A stretch of DNA of 64,000 nt from Hymenobacter sp. DG25B (GTDB lineage: Bacteria; Bacteroidota; Bacteroidia; Cytophagales; Hymenobacteraceae), in NCBI RefSeq assembly GCF_000801315.1, contig NZ_CP010054.1, forward strand, positions 2,976,001 through 3,040,000, given 5' to 3'. Positions 1 to 8,564 of this stretch are shown piece by piece. Position 1 is the stretch's first letter. Every line of letters begins with the position of its first letter. The notes below the pieces were generated by a model, which did no database searches, had not been told where the DNA came from, and saw only the letters and a program-made list of their open reading frames with translations. The position numbers and the translations under genes were made by a program.

Positions 1-1458
1 CACGCGGAGCGGCTGGTTTCCGAAGCCATTAACCTGGCCCAGCAATTTCCGGCCGGTCCGGTGCAGGTAAATGTGCCCCTGCGGGAGCCCTTCTATCCCC
101 AAGCCGGCCAGCCGCTGCAGTATGATAAAGTGAAGGTGATACGGGAGCAGGCCGGGCAATCAACTTTGCCGGCTGCGGAGCTGGCCAGCCTCCGCGCCCA
201 ACTCCGCCAGACCCCGCAGACCTTGGTAGTAGGTGGCCAGCATCGGCATGAAAATGAGCTTTTGCTGGCCTTGCGGCAGTTTTCGGCGGCATACCAGGTG
301 CCGGTGGTGGGGGATGTTATTGCCAACCTGCACCAACCCGTGGGCCCAACCTACGACCTGCGCGCCGCCCCCATTGGCCGGCAGGATGTATTTTTGGCCG
401 TGCCGGAAAAAGGTTTGAAAGAAGCGCTGCGCCCTACCCTGCTCATCACCTTCGGCCAGTCGCTTATTTCCAAAGCCCTGAAGCTGTACCTGCGCGAATA
501 CGCGCCGCAGCAGCACTGGCATATCCAGGCCGCCGGCCCCGTGGCCGATACCTTCCGCTCCCTCACGCGCATTATCCGGATGGAGCCGGCCGCGTTTTTT
601 GCGGCTCTGCTTTCAGAGACAGGCACTATAACGACTTCTGAAAAAGACGAGCTGGCGCCGGCCAATCCGCACGAAATGCCGGCCGATGCCACCCGCGTGG
701 CGCGGCCCGCGAAGCCCACGGGCACGGTGCGCCTGACTTGGCCGAAAGCAGGCTGGGCCCTGGGGGATGAAGAATCGGTGCGCAACTCATTTGCCACACC
801 CTGGCAGAAAGCGGAAGGCTGGGCTACGAGTTTCCTGCAGGAGTTTTTTCAGGAGCCGCAGCAGCCGTTTAATGAGTTTTCGGCCTTCTATCACACCCTG
901 CGTTTCCTGCCCCAACACACGGCGCTGCACCTGGCCAATAGCATGGCCGTGCGCTATGTGAATATCCTGGGCCTGCCCGCCACCCAGGCCGTGGAAGTAT
1001 TTGCCAACCGCGGCACCAGCGGCATTGATGGCTGTACCAGTACGGCCGTGGGCGCGGCCCTGGCCCAGCCGGAACGCCCGGTGGTATTACTCACCGGCGA
1101 CGTGGCTTTCTTCTACGACCGGAACGCCTTCTGGCAGAACTACCCCACGACTAACCTGCGCGTGGTCCTTTTCAACAACCACGCGGGCGGCATTTTCCGG
1201 CTGATTGACGGGCCTCGTCAGCAGCCGGAGCTGGAAGAGTTTTTCGAAACCCATCAGCCCCTCACCGCCGAGAATACGGCCCGGGATTTTAACCTGGGTT
1301 ATTTCACGGCCCGTAGTCTGGCTGAATTAGAATCGGTACTGCCGGTTTTCTTTGCACCCGGAAACAGTGCGGCCCTGCTGGAAGTTACTACGGACAGTGC
1401 CACCAACGCGGCTTTCTTTGAACACTACCGCACGGCGGTAAAAACTGCTTTTGCGTAA
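1..1458 (+). CDS. menD: MenD, menaquinone biosynthesis SEPHCHC synthase (5' part outside window)
   Basis: 2-succinyl-5-enolpyruvyl-6-hydroxy-3-cyclohexene-1-carboxylate synthase, a ThDP-dependent cytoplasmic enzyme that joins isochorismate and 2-oxoglutarate. The reading frame is open from base 1, so the N-terminal PYR domain is largely missing; 485 codons remain of a family usually around 560-600. The visible part covers the middle domain and the C-terminal ThDP-binding domain, with NRGTSGIDGCTSTAVG and, after a short gap, TGDVAFFYDRNAFW plus an NN pair, the usual ThDP/Mg signature. menB follows on the same strand after a 146-bp gap that holds a palindromic repeat, and menE lies 2 kb downstream. 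Confidence 0.95.
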   Translation, partial: HAERLVSEAINLAQQFPAGPVQVNVPLREPFYPQAGQPLQYDKVKVIREQAGQSTLPAAELASLRAQLRQTPQTLVVGGQHRHENELLLALRQFSAAYQVPVVGDVIANLHQPVGPTYDLRAAPIGRQDVFLAVPEKGLKEALRPTLLITFGQSLISKALKLYLREYAPQQHWHIQAAGPVADTFRSLTRIIRMEPAAFFAALLSETGTITTSEKDELAPANPHEMPADATRVARPAKPTGTVRLTWPKAGWALGDEESVRNSFATPWQKAEGWATSFLQEFFQEPQQPFNEFSAFYHTLRFLPQHTALHLANSMAVRYVNILGLPATQAVEVFANRGTSGIDGCTSTAVGAALAQPERPVVLLTGDVAFFYDRNAFWQNYPTTNLRVVLFNNHAGGIFRLIDGPRQQPELEEFFETHQPLTAENTARDFNLGYFTARSLAELESVLPVFFAPGNSAALLEVTTDSATNAAFFEHYRTAVKTAFA

Positions 1459-1471
1459 CATATGCCCTTGT

Positions 1472-1566
1472 TATCCTGAGCCTGCGAAGGACCTTACATA
1501 CTGCGAACGATAATCGTAACCACGACTCGTGCTAGCGTGACAAGGTCCTTCGCTTGGGCTCAGGAT
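1472..1566. repeat. Intergenic inverted repeat, GCGAAGGACCTT family
   Basis: The left arm (1472-1494) contains ATCCTGAGCC and GCGAAGGACCTT. The right arm (1542-1566) contains AAGGTCCTTCGC and GGCTCAGGAT and is the reverse complement apart from two extra bases. About 47 bp separate the arms. It fills most of the menD-menB gap and looks like a dispersed non-coding palindromic element rather than a terminator, because no T-run follows the stem. Confidence 0.75.
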
Positions 1567-1604
1567 GACAGGCGTTTTTGCTTTTTTTCTTCAACTTCTA
1601 ATCT

Positions 1605-2429
1605 ATGGCCGAACAACTCATCTGGACTCCCATTAAAGAATTCCGCGAGATTATCTTCTCGCAGGCTGGGGGCATTGCCAAAATCAGCATCAATCGTCCG
1701 CACGTGCACAATGCCTTCACGCCCCTCACGGTGCAGGAGATGATTGAAGCCATGGACATCTGCCGCAACCGCACCGATATCGGGGTGATTATTCTCACTG
1801 GCGAGGGCGGCAAAGCCTTCTGCTCGGGCGGCGACCAGAGCGTGCGGGGCCACGGCGGCTACGTGGGCGAAGACACCGTGCCCCGCCTGAACGTACTGGA
1901 TTTGCAAAAGCAGATTCGCTCCATTCCCAAGCCCGTCATTGCCATGGTGGCCGGCTGGGCCATTGGCGGCGGCCACGTGCTGCACGTGGTGTGTGACCTG
2001 ACCATTGCCGCCGAAAATGCTCGTTTCGGGCAGACGGGCCCTAAAGTGGGCTCTTTTGACGGTGGTTTTGGCGCTTCGTACCTGGCCCGCATCGTGGGTC
2101 AGAAAAAGGCCCGCGAAATCTGGTTTCTCTGCGACCAGTACGATGCCCAGGAAGCCCTGGATATGGGCCTGGTGAACAAGGTAGTGCCGCTGGATAAGCT
2201 GGAAGAAACCACCGTAGCCTGGTGCCACAAAATTCTGGAGAAAAGCCCCCTGGCCCTGCGCATGCTCAAGTCCTCGTTTAACGCGGAGCTGGATGGGCAG
2301 GCCGGTATTCAGGAGCTGGCCGGCAACGCCACGCTGCTCTATTACCTCTCCGAAGAAGCCAAGGAAGGCCGCAATGCCTTTGTGGAGAAGCGCAAGCCGG
2401 ATTTCGACAAGTATCCTAAGTTCCCGTAG
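1605..2429 (+). CDS. menB: MenB, 1,4-dihydroxy-2-naphthoyl-CoA synthase
   Basis: Crotonase-fold enzyme that closes the second ring of menaquinone by converting o-succinylbenzoyl-CoA to DHNA-CoA. Its 274 residues match the family length. Diagnostic features are [11 protein letters not shown] near the N-terminus, [17 protein letters not shown] (the oxyanion-hole and DHNA-specific segment), [20 protein letters not shown], and [16 protein letters not shown] followed by AREIWFL. The ATG at 1605 is the first start that gives the normal N-terminus. A strong terminator follows, so transcription probably ends before the next gene. Confidence 0.97.
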   Translation: MAEQLIWTPIKEFREIIFSQAGGIAKISINRPHVHNAFTPLTVQEMIEAMDICRNRTDIGVIILTGEGGKAFCSGGDQSVRGHGGYVGEDTVPRLNVLDLQKQIRSIPKPVIAMVAGWAIGGGHVLHVVCDLTIAAENARFGQTGPKVGSFDGGFGASYLARIVGQKKAREIWFLCDQYDAQEALDMGLVNKVVPLDKLEETTVAWCHKILEKSPLALRMLKSSFNAELDGQAGIQELAGNATLLYYLSEEAKEGRNAFVEKRKPDFDKYPKFP

Positions 2430-2458
2430 GGCACCAGAACAAAAGATAGTTGATACAT

Positions 2459-2494
2459 CACTGCCTGCCCTGTATGGGCAGGCAGTGGTTTTTT
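2459..2494 (+). terminator. Rho-independent terminator after menB
   Basis: A 12-bp perfect stem (CACTGCCTGCCC / GGGCAGGCAGTG) with a 5-nt loop, followed by GTTTTTT. Confidence 0.9.
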
Positions 2495-2553
2495 CTGTAC
2501 TTTCCATTCTTCAACCATCCCGCCTGCATCTCCCCTTCTAAACCAGCTGATCT

Positions 2554-2919
2554 ATGAAGCGTTTACTCCTGATCCTCACCCTGGGCATTGCCAGCGCCTC
2601 CGGCACACAAGCGCAGGCCACCAAGGCTTCCGCCAGTGTGCCCGGGCCGGATGCAGGTAAGGAAATACTCCTGGTTGATGCCGCCTGCGGCCAATGCCGC
2701 CTGGGCCTGGAAGGCAAAAGCTGTGACCTGGCCATTCGCCTGGATGGGAAGGCCTATTTTGTGGATGGCACCACGGTGGATTCGCACGGCGACGCGCACG
2801 CGAAGGACGGGTTATGCAATGCTATCCGGAAGGCGAAAGTGCAGGGCGATTTAGTGGATAACCGCTTCAAGGCAACGTATTTTGAGCTGCTTCCGGAAGT
2901 AGCCCAGAAGGATAAGTAG
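2554..2919 (+). CDS. Secreted DUF6370-like protein
   Basis: A small exported protein of 121 residues. A signal peptide (MKRLLLILTLGIASASG) ends near residue 20. The mature part carries DAACGQCRLGLEGKSCDLAIR, with four regularly spaced cysteines (CGQC, C, and a later GLCN), then YFVDGT and a GDAHAKDGLCN block. That pattern resembles the Bacteroidota family DUF6370, recognised from memory. The paired cysteines and His/Asp residues suggest a periplasmic metal-binding or disulfide protein, but no function is established. It is a single gene between two terminators. Confidence 0.75.
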   Translation: MKRLLLILTLGIASASGTQAQATKASASVPGPDAGKEILLVDAACGQCRLGLEGKSCDLAIRLDGKAYFVDGTTVDSHGDAHAKDGLCNAIRKAKVQGDLVDNRFKATYFELLPEVAQKDK

Positions 2920-2950
2920 CTCCTAAAAACAGCGGGTAACTACCCTGCCA

Positions 2951-2988
2951 GAAAGAGCCTGTACTGCTTGTACCGGCTCTTTCTTTGT
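2951..2988 (+). terminator. Rho-independent terminator
   Basis: Stem GAAAGAGCC (2951-2959) / GGCTCTTTC (2975-2983), with an inner GTAC/GTAC pairing and a T-rich tail, directly after the DUF6370-like gene. Confidence 0.75.
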
Positions 2989-3025
2989 ATCATGCCTTTG
3001 CTTTTACTTCCCCTTATTCTTACCC

Positions 3026-3610
3026 ATGAAAAATATCCTATTGCTGGGCTTTTTAACCCTCTCGCTCAGCGGCTATTCCCAGACTCTGCATAAGAACCGC
3101 TTCGGCTTATCGGCGGGCATTGGCGCGCCGGTTATTGCCCAAAGACAATTAGATGGTGGCCCCAGCTATGAAATGGGTCGGGGATTCGATTTCGGCGTTA
3201 ATTATTACCGGGCCATAACGCCGAAAACCAATCTTGAAAGCGGCGTTTTTCTGCATGCCAATGAGCTAAAGGTAACCCCTGCCTTTTATCCCGGCTGGGA
3301 AATGGCTCCGCAGTATTATGATATCCGCCTGCTGTATGTCCCGCTCTTTTTGAAGGTTAACCTGGCTAAGTATTTCTATCTGAATGGTGGCCTATTAGCG
3401 GACGTAGACCTCAGCAAGAATAAATATATCAGCAGCCAGACCGGGCTGGGCACCGGGCTGGGCCTGGGAACCGACATCCATGTTTCTGACAGATTTGCCT
3501 TCACAATTAACCCGTATTTGAATTTGCATGGACTCTGGACAATAGAGCAGGAGCATTACCCGGAAAGGATTTTTGATGCGGGTATTAAAGCAGGCATCAT
3601 TCTTAAGTAA
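3026..3610 (+). CDS. Outer-membrane beta-barrel protein (porin-like)
   Basis: 194 residues with a signal peptide (MKNILLLGFLTLSLSGYSQ) followed by alternating amphipathic strands ending in an aromatic/hydrophobic C-terminus (GIKAGIILK), as in small Bacteroidota outer-membrane barrels of the PorT or OmpW-like type. Specific substrate unknown. Codon use is visibly more AT-rich than its neighbours (many ATT, TAT and TTA codons), which may point to separate acquisition. menE begins 46 bp downstream but has its own -7 box. Confidence 0.7.
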   Translation: MKNILLLGFLTLSLSGYSQTLHKNRFGLSAGIGAPVIAQRQLDGGPSYEMGRGFDFGVNYYRAITPKTNLESGVFLHANELKVTPAFYPGWEMAPQYYDIRLLYVPLFLKVNLAKYFYLNGGLLADVDLSKNKYISSQTGLGTGLGLGTDIHVSDRFAFTINPYLNLHGLWTIEQEHYPERIFDAGIKAGIILK

Positions 3611-3644
3611 CCTGCAAAACCCAACCCTGGTGCGGCTAATGGAG

Positions 3645-3652
3645 TAGATTTG
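3645..3652 (+). promoter_or_regulatory. -7 box TAGATTTG, 4 nt before the menE ATG
   Basis: Matches the Bacteroidota sigma-factor -7 consensus TAnnTTTG. The ATG at 3657 comes after only 4 bases (CGGT), so transcription would begin at or next to the start codon and give a leaderless mRNA. No convincing -33 TTG is seen. Confidence 0.55.
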
Positions 3653-3656
3653 CGGT

Positions 3657-4787
3657 ATGTCAGCACCGCTCCTCCCCGACTCCCTCCTGCTCAACGGCCG
3701 CGAATTCCGCTACGCCGATATTCAGCAATACCCCACCAACGTACCCAGCGACCTGAACGGCTACGAAGGCAAGGTGCTGGACTTCTGCCGCCAGTGGCTG
3801 AACGGGGCCCAGGAGTTTGGCCTGCGCACTTCCGGCTCCACGGGCAAGCCCCAGCTGGTGACCATGTCGCGCCGGCAGCTGGCCGCCTCCGCTAACCGCA
3901 CCGGCGACTACTTTGACCTGGGCCCCGGCGACCGGATGCTGGTGTGCCTGAACTGCGAGTTTGTGGGCGGGCTGATGATGCTGGTACGCGCCTTTGAGCG
4001 CCGCATGCACCTCACCATAGTAGAACCCCACGCCGACCCCTTGGCCCTGGTGCCCGCTACGGCCCAGTTCGATTTTGCCTCCTTTGTGCCCCTGCAGCTG
4101 CGCGCCGTGCTGGAAGCCGGCCACGCCCATCGGCTGGATAAAATGAAAGCCATTCTGGTGGGCGGCGCTACCGTGGAAACCAGCCTGGAAAAGGCCCTGC
4201 AAACGCTGAAAGTGCCCGTCTATCTCACCTATGGCATGACGGAAACTGCCTCCCACATTGCCCTGCGCCGCCTCAACGGCCCCGATGCCTCCCCGTATTA
4301 CCGGGTGCTTTCCGGTATTGGCGTAGGCCAGGATTCCCGCGGCTGCCTCACCGTGCGCGCCGACGTAACCAACGACGTGCTCATCACCACCAACGACCGG
4401 GTGCATTTCCTGGATGAGCACACCTTTGAGTGGCTGGGCCGCGCCGACTTCGTGATAAACTCCGGGGGCGTGAAAGTGCCGGCCGAGAAGGTGGAGAAAG
4501 TACTGGAAGTAGCCCTGATGGAGCTGGGTATCAGTGGCCGCCGGGCCTTCGTCTCGGGCCAGCCCGATAGCCGCCTGGGCGAGCAGGTTACGGCCTTTGT
4601 GGAAGGAAAGCCGCTGCCTGCCGCCCAGGAGAAACAGCTGCTCACGCTGCTCACCGAGCGACTGGACCGCTACGAGCGGCCCCGCGCCGTGGTATATGCC
4701 TCGCAGTTCCGCACCACGGCCTCCGGCAAGCTGGACCGGCTCAGCACCATTCGCTCCCTGAGCCCGGCGCCGCCTTCGCAGCGCTAG
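3657..4787 (+). CDS. menE: MenE, o-succinylbenzoate-CoA ligase
   Basis: ANL-superfamily adenylating enzyme that activates o-succinylbenzoate with ATP and CoA for MenB. At 376 residues it is shorter than the 450-490 residues of proteobacterial or Bacillus MenE, which is usual for the compact Bacteroidota form. Visible motifs are the P-loop-like LRTSGSTGKPQLV (about residues 57-69), the A4/A5 region VYLTYGMTETASHIALR, the hinge-side GRADFVINSGGVKVPAEKVE, and the C-terminal TASGKLDR with the catalytic lysine. The short N-terminal domain lacks the first ~80 residues of long homologues. Confidence 0.92.
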   Translation: MSAPLLPDSLLLNGREFRYADIQQYPTNVPSDLNGYEGKVLDFCRQWLNGAQEFGLRTSGSTGKPQLVTMSRRQLAASANRTGDYFDLGPGDRMLVCLNCEFVGGLMMLVRAFERRMHLTIVEPHADPLALVPATAQFDFASFVPLQLRAVLEAGHAHRLDKMKAILVGGATVETSLEKALQTLKVPVYLTYGMTETASHIALRRLNGPDASPYYRVLSGIGVGQDSRGCLTVRADVTNDVLITTNDRVHFLDEHTFEWLGRADFVINSGGVKVPAEKVEKVLEVALMELGISGRRAFVSGQPDSRLGEQVTAFVEGKPLPAAQEKQLLTLLTERLDRYERPRAVVYASQFRTTASGKLDRLSTIRSLSPAPPSQR

Positions 4788-4879
4788 GCCCCTGGCTGGT
4801 TGTTTTCGGGTGCTGGAATGCGTTGCTTTGCGCTAAGCCAGCCCTCTGTTTGCTTGTTCGTTCTCCCTTTACTATCCCT

Positions 4880-7021
4880 ATGTCCCGTCCTCTCCTTTCG
4901 GCCGCGGCCTTTTTGGTAGCGGCTCAGCTTAGCGGCTGTGCCAGCTCATCGCCCACCGTTACTACCACCCCCGAAGTTACCACGGCTCCGGCCACGGCCG
5001 CTACCCCAGCTGCTGCGCCTGCCACACCCGAAGCCACGCCGTTTCAGGTAGTAAGCGAGCAGTTTGCCGACCTGCGCATTCTGCGCTATGAAGTGCCCGG
5101 TTTTGAGAAGCTGGAGCCTCAGCAAAAAGAGCTACTGTACTATTTATATGAAGCGGCGCTTAGTGGCCGTGATATTATATACGACCAGAATTACAAGGAA
5201 AACCTGCGGGTGCGCCGCACCCTGGAAGCCCTCTGGGATGCCAACCAGGAGCGCCTGGCCGCTTCTACCAACACCCAGCAGGTAGAGCAGGCTACGCTCT
5301 TTAATGTGTACGCCAAGCGCGTGTGGTTTTCCAACGGTATCCATCACCACTACTCCACCCGCAAGTTTGTGCCGGAGTTTACGCCGGAGTACTTCAAGGA
5401 TCTGGTGTACAGCGTAAACGAGCAGGCCCTGCCCTTAATGCCCGGCGAAACGCCAGCCAAGTTTGTGGCCACCATGACGCCTATTCTGTTTGATGCGAAC
5501 CTGGCCGCCAAGCGCGTCAATCAGGAAGCCGGCAAGGATTTGGTAGCTACCTCGGCCAACAACTTTTACGAAGGCGTTACACAGGCCGAAGTAGAAGCCT
5601 ACTACGCCAAGAAAATCAACAAAAAAGACACGCGCCCTATTTCCTACGGCCTCAACTCGAAGCTGATGAAGGACAAGCGGGGCAACATTGTGGAGATGCC
5701 CTGGAAAGTGGGCGGCATGTACGGCCCGGCCCTCACGCAGGTGGCCTACTGGCTGAACAAGGCGCTGGATGTGGCCGAAACGCCCGCGCAGCGCGCCGCC
5801 CTCACCAAGCTCATTCAGTACTACAGCACCGGCGACCTGAAGCTGTGGGATGCCTACAACATTGCCTGGGTACACGATACCCAGTCGGAAACGGATGTGG
5901 TGAATGGCTTTATTGAAGTGTACGGCGACCCGCTGGGCTACCGCGCTTCCTATGAGTCGGTGGTATCGTTTAAGGACCTGGAAGCCACCAAGCGCATTAA
6001 GGCTATTGGCGATGAGGCCCAGTGGTTCGAGAACAACTCACCTATTAAGCCCGAGAACAAGAAGAAAAACGTAGTGGGCATCACGGCCAAGGTGATTACC
6101 ACCGTGGTAGAAGCCGGCGACGCAGCTCCTTCCACCCCCATCGGCATTAACCTGCCCAATGCCACCTGGATTCGCAAAGAGCACGGCTCTAAATCCGTAA
6201 GCCTGGGCAATATTGTAGATGCCTACGACCGCGCCAACGCGGGTGGCATGCTGGATGAGTTTGCCTACGATGAAGCCGAGAAAAACCGGGCCCGCCAGTA
6301 CGGCTCCCTGGCCGGCAAGCTGCACACCGATATGCACGAAGTAATCGGGCACGCATCGGGGCAGATAAACCCCGGCGTGGGCACCACCAAGGAAACCCTG
6401 AAAAGCTACGCCTCCGCCATTGAGGAAGGCCGCGCCGACCTGGTAGCCCTGTACTACCTGATGGATAATAAGCTGGTGGAGCTGGGCGTGATGCCGAGCC
6501 TGGAAGTAGGCAAAGCCGAGTACGATAACTACATGCGCAACGGCCTGATGACCCAGCTGGTGCGCCTTACCCCCGGCGAAACTGTGGAGGAAGCCCACAT
6601 GCGCAACCGCCAGATGGTGGCCAAATGGGTGTATGAGAAAGGCAAGAAAGACAAAGTGGTAGAAATGGTAACGCGCGACGGCAAAACCTACGTGCACATC
6701 AACGACTACACCAAGCTGCGTGCCCTCTTCGGCCAACTGCTGCGCGAAACCCAGCGCCTGACAAGTGAAGGCGACTACGCCGCCGCCAAAAACCTGATTG
6801 AAACCTACGGCGTGAAAGTAGACCCCACGCTGCACAAGGAAGTGCTGGCCCGCTACGCCAAGCTGAACATTGCCCCTTACGCGGGCTTCATTCAGCCCAA
6901 GCTGGTACCCGTGATGCAGGAAGGCAAAATAGTAGATGTGAAGGTGGAATACCCCTCCGACTTTGCCCAGCAGATGCTGGAGTATGGCCGCAAATATTCC
7001 TTCCTGCCGCTGCATAACTAA
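4880..7021 (+). CDS. Dipeptidyl peptidase III-like zinc metallopeptidase (M49), lipoprotein
   Basis: A 713-residue exported peptidase. I use the ATG at 4880, not an in-frame ATG at 4823, because it opens a lipoprotein signal: MSRPLLSAAAFLVAAQLSGC, lipobox Cys at residue 20, followed by a low-complexity Pro/Thr/Ala linker. The zinc site is HEVIGH (486-491), with the second M49 motif EEGRAD (515-520) supplying the third ligand. Most DPP III proteins are cytosolic and release N-terminal dipeptides; this one should sit in the envelope, probably facing the periplasm. It ends just before a strong terminator and appears monocistronic. Confidence 0.88.
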   Translation: MSRPLLSAAAFLVAAQLSGCASSSPTVTTTPEVTTAPATAATPAAAPATPEATPFQVVSEQFADLRILRYEVPGFEKLEPQQKELLYYLYEAALSGRDIIYDQNYKENLRVRRTLEALWDANQERLAASTNTQQVEQATLFNVYAKRVWFSNGIHHHYSTRKFVPEFTPEYFKDLVYSVNEQALPLMPGETPAKFVATMTPILFDANLAAKRVNQEAGKDLVATSANNFYEGVTQAEVEAYYAKKINKKDTRPISYGLNSKLMKDKRGNIVEMPWKVGGMYGPALTQVAYWLNKALDVAETPAQRAALTKLIQYYSTGDLKLWDAYNIAWVHDTQSETDVVNGFIEVYGDPLGYRASYESVVSFKDLEATKRIKAIGDEAQWFENNSPIKPENKKKNVVGITAKVITTVVEAGDAAPSTPIGINLPNATWIRKEHGSKSVSLGNIVDAYDRANAGGMLDEFAYDEAEKNRARQYGSLAGKLHTDMHEVIGHASGQINPGVGTTKETLKSYASAIEEGRADLVALYYLMDNKLVELGVMPSLEVGKAEYDNYMRNGLMTQLVRLTPGETVEEAHMRNRQMVAKWVYEKGKKDKVVEMVTRDGKTYVHINDYTKLRALFGQLLRETQRLTSEGDYAAAKNLIETYGVKVDPTLHKEVLARYAKLNIAPYAGFIQPKLVPVMQEGKIVDVKVEYPSDFAQQMLEYGRKYSFLPLHN

Positions 7022-7027
7022 TCCTTA

Positions 7028-7062
7028 AAAAGGCCGGCTGAAATCAACAGCCGGCCTTTTTT
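7028..7062 (+). terminator. Rho-independent terminator
   Basis: GGCCGGCTG / CAGCCGGCC stem with a 7-nt loop, A-run before and T-run after, six bases past the M49 peptidase stop. Confidence 0.9.
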
Positions 7063-7089
7063 ATTTTGCAACTCTCCACTTTGCCTTTC

Positions 7090-7464
7090 ATGAAAAAACT
7101 ATTACTCCTGACAGCGCTGGTGCTGGCCCTGGGCACGTTGCGCGCCACGGCCCAGGTTACCAACACCACCGCCGGCCGCTTCGAGTATTGCGAAATGCTC
7201 ACCACCGACAACCTATTCTCCACCACCGACGACAAAGCCGGCGACATCTACGTGGATTTCGGCTATGGTTTTGAGAAGCTGGGCGGCGGCACTTTGTCTC
7301 AGCGCGAGGCCGGCAAGCTGCAGGTGTTTGCCACTCACGTCAGCGCCCTTACCTATATGGGCAAGCTGGGCTGGGAAGTGGTGCAGATGTATCAGCAACC
7401 GAAGGTGAACAAGGAGCCGGTGCGCACGCTATTCGTCTTGCGCCGCCCCGCACGAGGGAATTAA
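7090..7464 (+). CDS. Small secreted protein of unknown function
   Basis: 124 residues from the ATG at 7090, chosen because it places MKKLLLLTALVLALGTLRATA at the N-terminus as a signal peptide; an earlier in-frame ATG at 7066 lies inside the preceding terminator tail. The mature part (FEYCEMLTT ... DIYVDFGYGFEKLG ... MGKLGWEVVQMYQQPK ... TLFVLRRP) resembles small Bacteroidota proteins in which a GWE(V/L)V motif precedes a beta-strand, a DUF4177-like arrangement. No function can be assigned. Confidence 0.65.
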   Translation: MKKLLLLTALVLALGTLRATAQVTNTTAGRFEYCEMLTTDNLFSTTDDKAGDIYVDFGYGFEKLGGGTLSQREAGKLQVFATHVSALTYMGKLGWEVVQMYQQPKVNKEPVRTLFVLRRPARGN

Positions 7465-7483
7465 GGATTTTCCCTTCACTCTG

Positions 7484-7621
7484 TCATGTCGAGCGCAGTC
7501 GAGACATCTCGCGTGCTGATGTTGTAATAGTATTGTCATGCTGAGCCCGTCGAAGTATCTCTACCGCTTCGTTGCAGTGGTATACCATACTAGCGAGATG
7601 TCTCGACTGCGCTCGACATGA
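7484..7621. repeat. Palindromic element, 29-bp perfect terminal inverted repeat
   Basis: The left arm 7484-7512 (starts TCATGTCGAGCGCAGTCGAG) and right arm 7593-7621 (ends CGCTCGACATGA) are exact reverse complements over 29 bp, with an 80-bp interior. Just inside the left arm is GCTGATGTTGT (7515-7525), also present inside the elements at 13730 and 23276. A second degenerate copy of the arm motif (TCATGCTGAGCCCGTCGA) lies near 7535. It is non-coding and sits between two convergent genes. Confidence 0.9.
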
Positions 7622-7639
7622 CGAGCTATAACTTTTAAT

Positions 7640-7679
7640 AAAAAAAGCCCGCTGCTCATAAGAGCGGCGGGCTTTTTTT
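7640..7679. terminator. Bidirectional terminator
   Basis: A-run, then GCCCGCTGCTC / GAGCGGCGGGC with a 4-nt loop, then a T-run. It serves the small secreted gene (+) and the convergent outer-membrane gene (-). Confidence 0.9.
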
Positions 7680-7710
7680 ATTTCTTGAAATCCCTGGATT
7701 TTCAATTCCC

Positions 7711-8382
7711 CTACCGCTTCCGCTTCAATCCTTCCTGCGTGAACAGCGGCTGGCGGCCGCGCACGATTTTGTAGAAGTCGCCGAGGAAAAGCTTGGCCCG
7801 GCCGAAGAAGATGAGGCCGCTCAGCTCGTTTTCCAGCTCGTCATCAATGAACACCATTTGGCGGTAGCCCACGCCGGCGCCCAGCCCCACCCAGCGGAAC
7901 ACGCGCACGTGCCCGGCCAGAGAAGGTTCTACAATGAAGATATTGTGTTTGGGCGTGCGGGTTACCTGTCCATCGGGCTGCTGGTAGCGGGCGTAGTAGC
8001 GGCCCACACCCAGCTGGGTGGGCGTGCTGAGCTCCCAGCGCGGCGTCCCGATTAATACATACTCGGCGTAGGCTACGCCGTAGCGGAAGCGCAGCTCGTC
8101 GCGGGTACCCGCGGGCATATTGGGCGGCAGGGGCGCGCGGGTGGGCACGCCCCCGCTGAGCATGTAAAAGCCCAGGCCGGTGCGCAGACGGCCGCGCCAT
8201 TCCACGCCCAGCTTCAGGCCATTGATACCTACTACCTTCTGGTTGAGCAGGGAAAACCGCTGGTCGAACTGGAATACTAGGCGCCGGTGGGCCTGTCGCA
8301 CCTGGCTGCTATCGGCCCCGGGGCCGGCCTGCGCGGCCCCGGCCCACAGCAGGAAAAGCAGACTGCACCATACTCTCTTCAT
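7711..8382 (-). CDS. Predicted outer-membrane beta-barrel protein
   Basis: 223 residues from the ATG at 8382, which begins a signal peptide (MKRVWCSLLFLLWAGAAQA). Longer upstream extensions would add an arginine-rich, non-signal stretch and are rejected. The mature protein has alternating strands rich in Gly, Tyr and Arg (LKLGVEWRGRLRTGLGFYML, ELRFRYGVAYAEYVLIG, LGAGVGYRQMVF), as in unassigned Bacteroidota barrels. A TACCTTTG -7 box lies 7 nt upstream (8390-8397), so the mRNA leader is almost absent. Confidence 0.7.
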   Translation of the reverse strand: MKRVWCSLLFLLWAGAAQAGPGADSSQVRQAHRRLVFQFDQRFSLLNQKVVGINGLKLGVEWRGRLRTGLGFYMLSGGVPTRAPLPPNMPAGTRDELRFRYGVAYAEYVLIGTPRWELSTPTQLGVGRYYARYQQPDGQVTRTPKHNIFIVEPSLAGHVRVFRWVGLGAGVGYRQMVFIDDELENELSGLIFFGRAKLFLGDFYKIVRGRQPLFTQEGLKRKR

Positions 8383-8389
8383 AACGCCG

Positions 8390-8397
8390 CAAAGGTA
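8390..8397 (-). promoter_or_regulatory. -7 box TACCTTTG before the outer-membrane gene
   Basis: Perfect TAnnTTTG on the minus strand. Only 7 bases separate it from the ATG at 8382. Confidence 0.5.
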
Positions 8398-8564
8398 CGC
8401 AGCCCTGCCGGGCATGTGGCATGCCGGGCGGCAATACCTACACTTCGCCCGCCGGCCTTTACGGTTCGCCCGGGTTTGCCGGCGGTTCACCCTTTTTCCG
8501 GTTCTGCCGGGGCAGTTGGCTGCATAGTTTTGATTCAATCAACAGCCACTAACTGCCCACGGCC

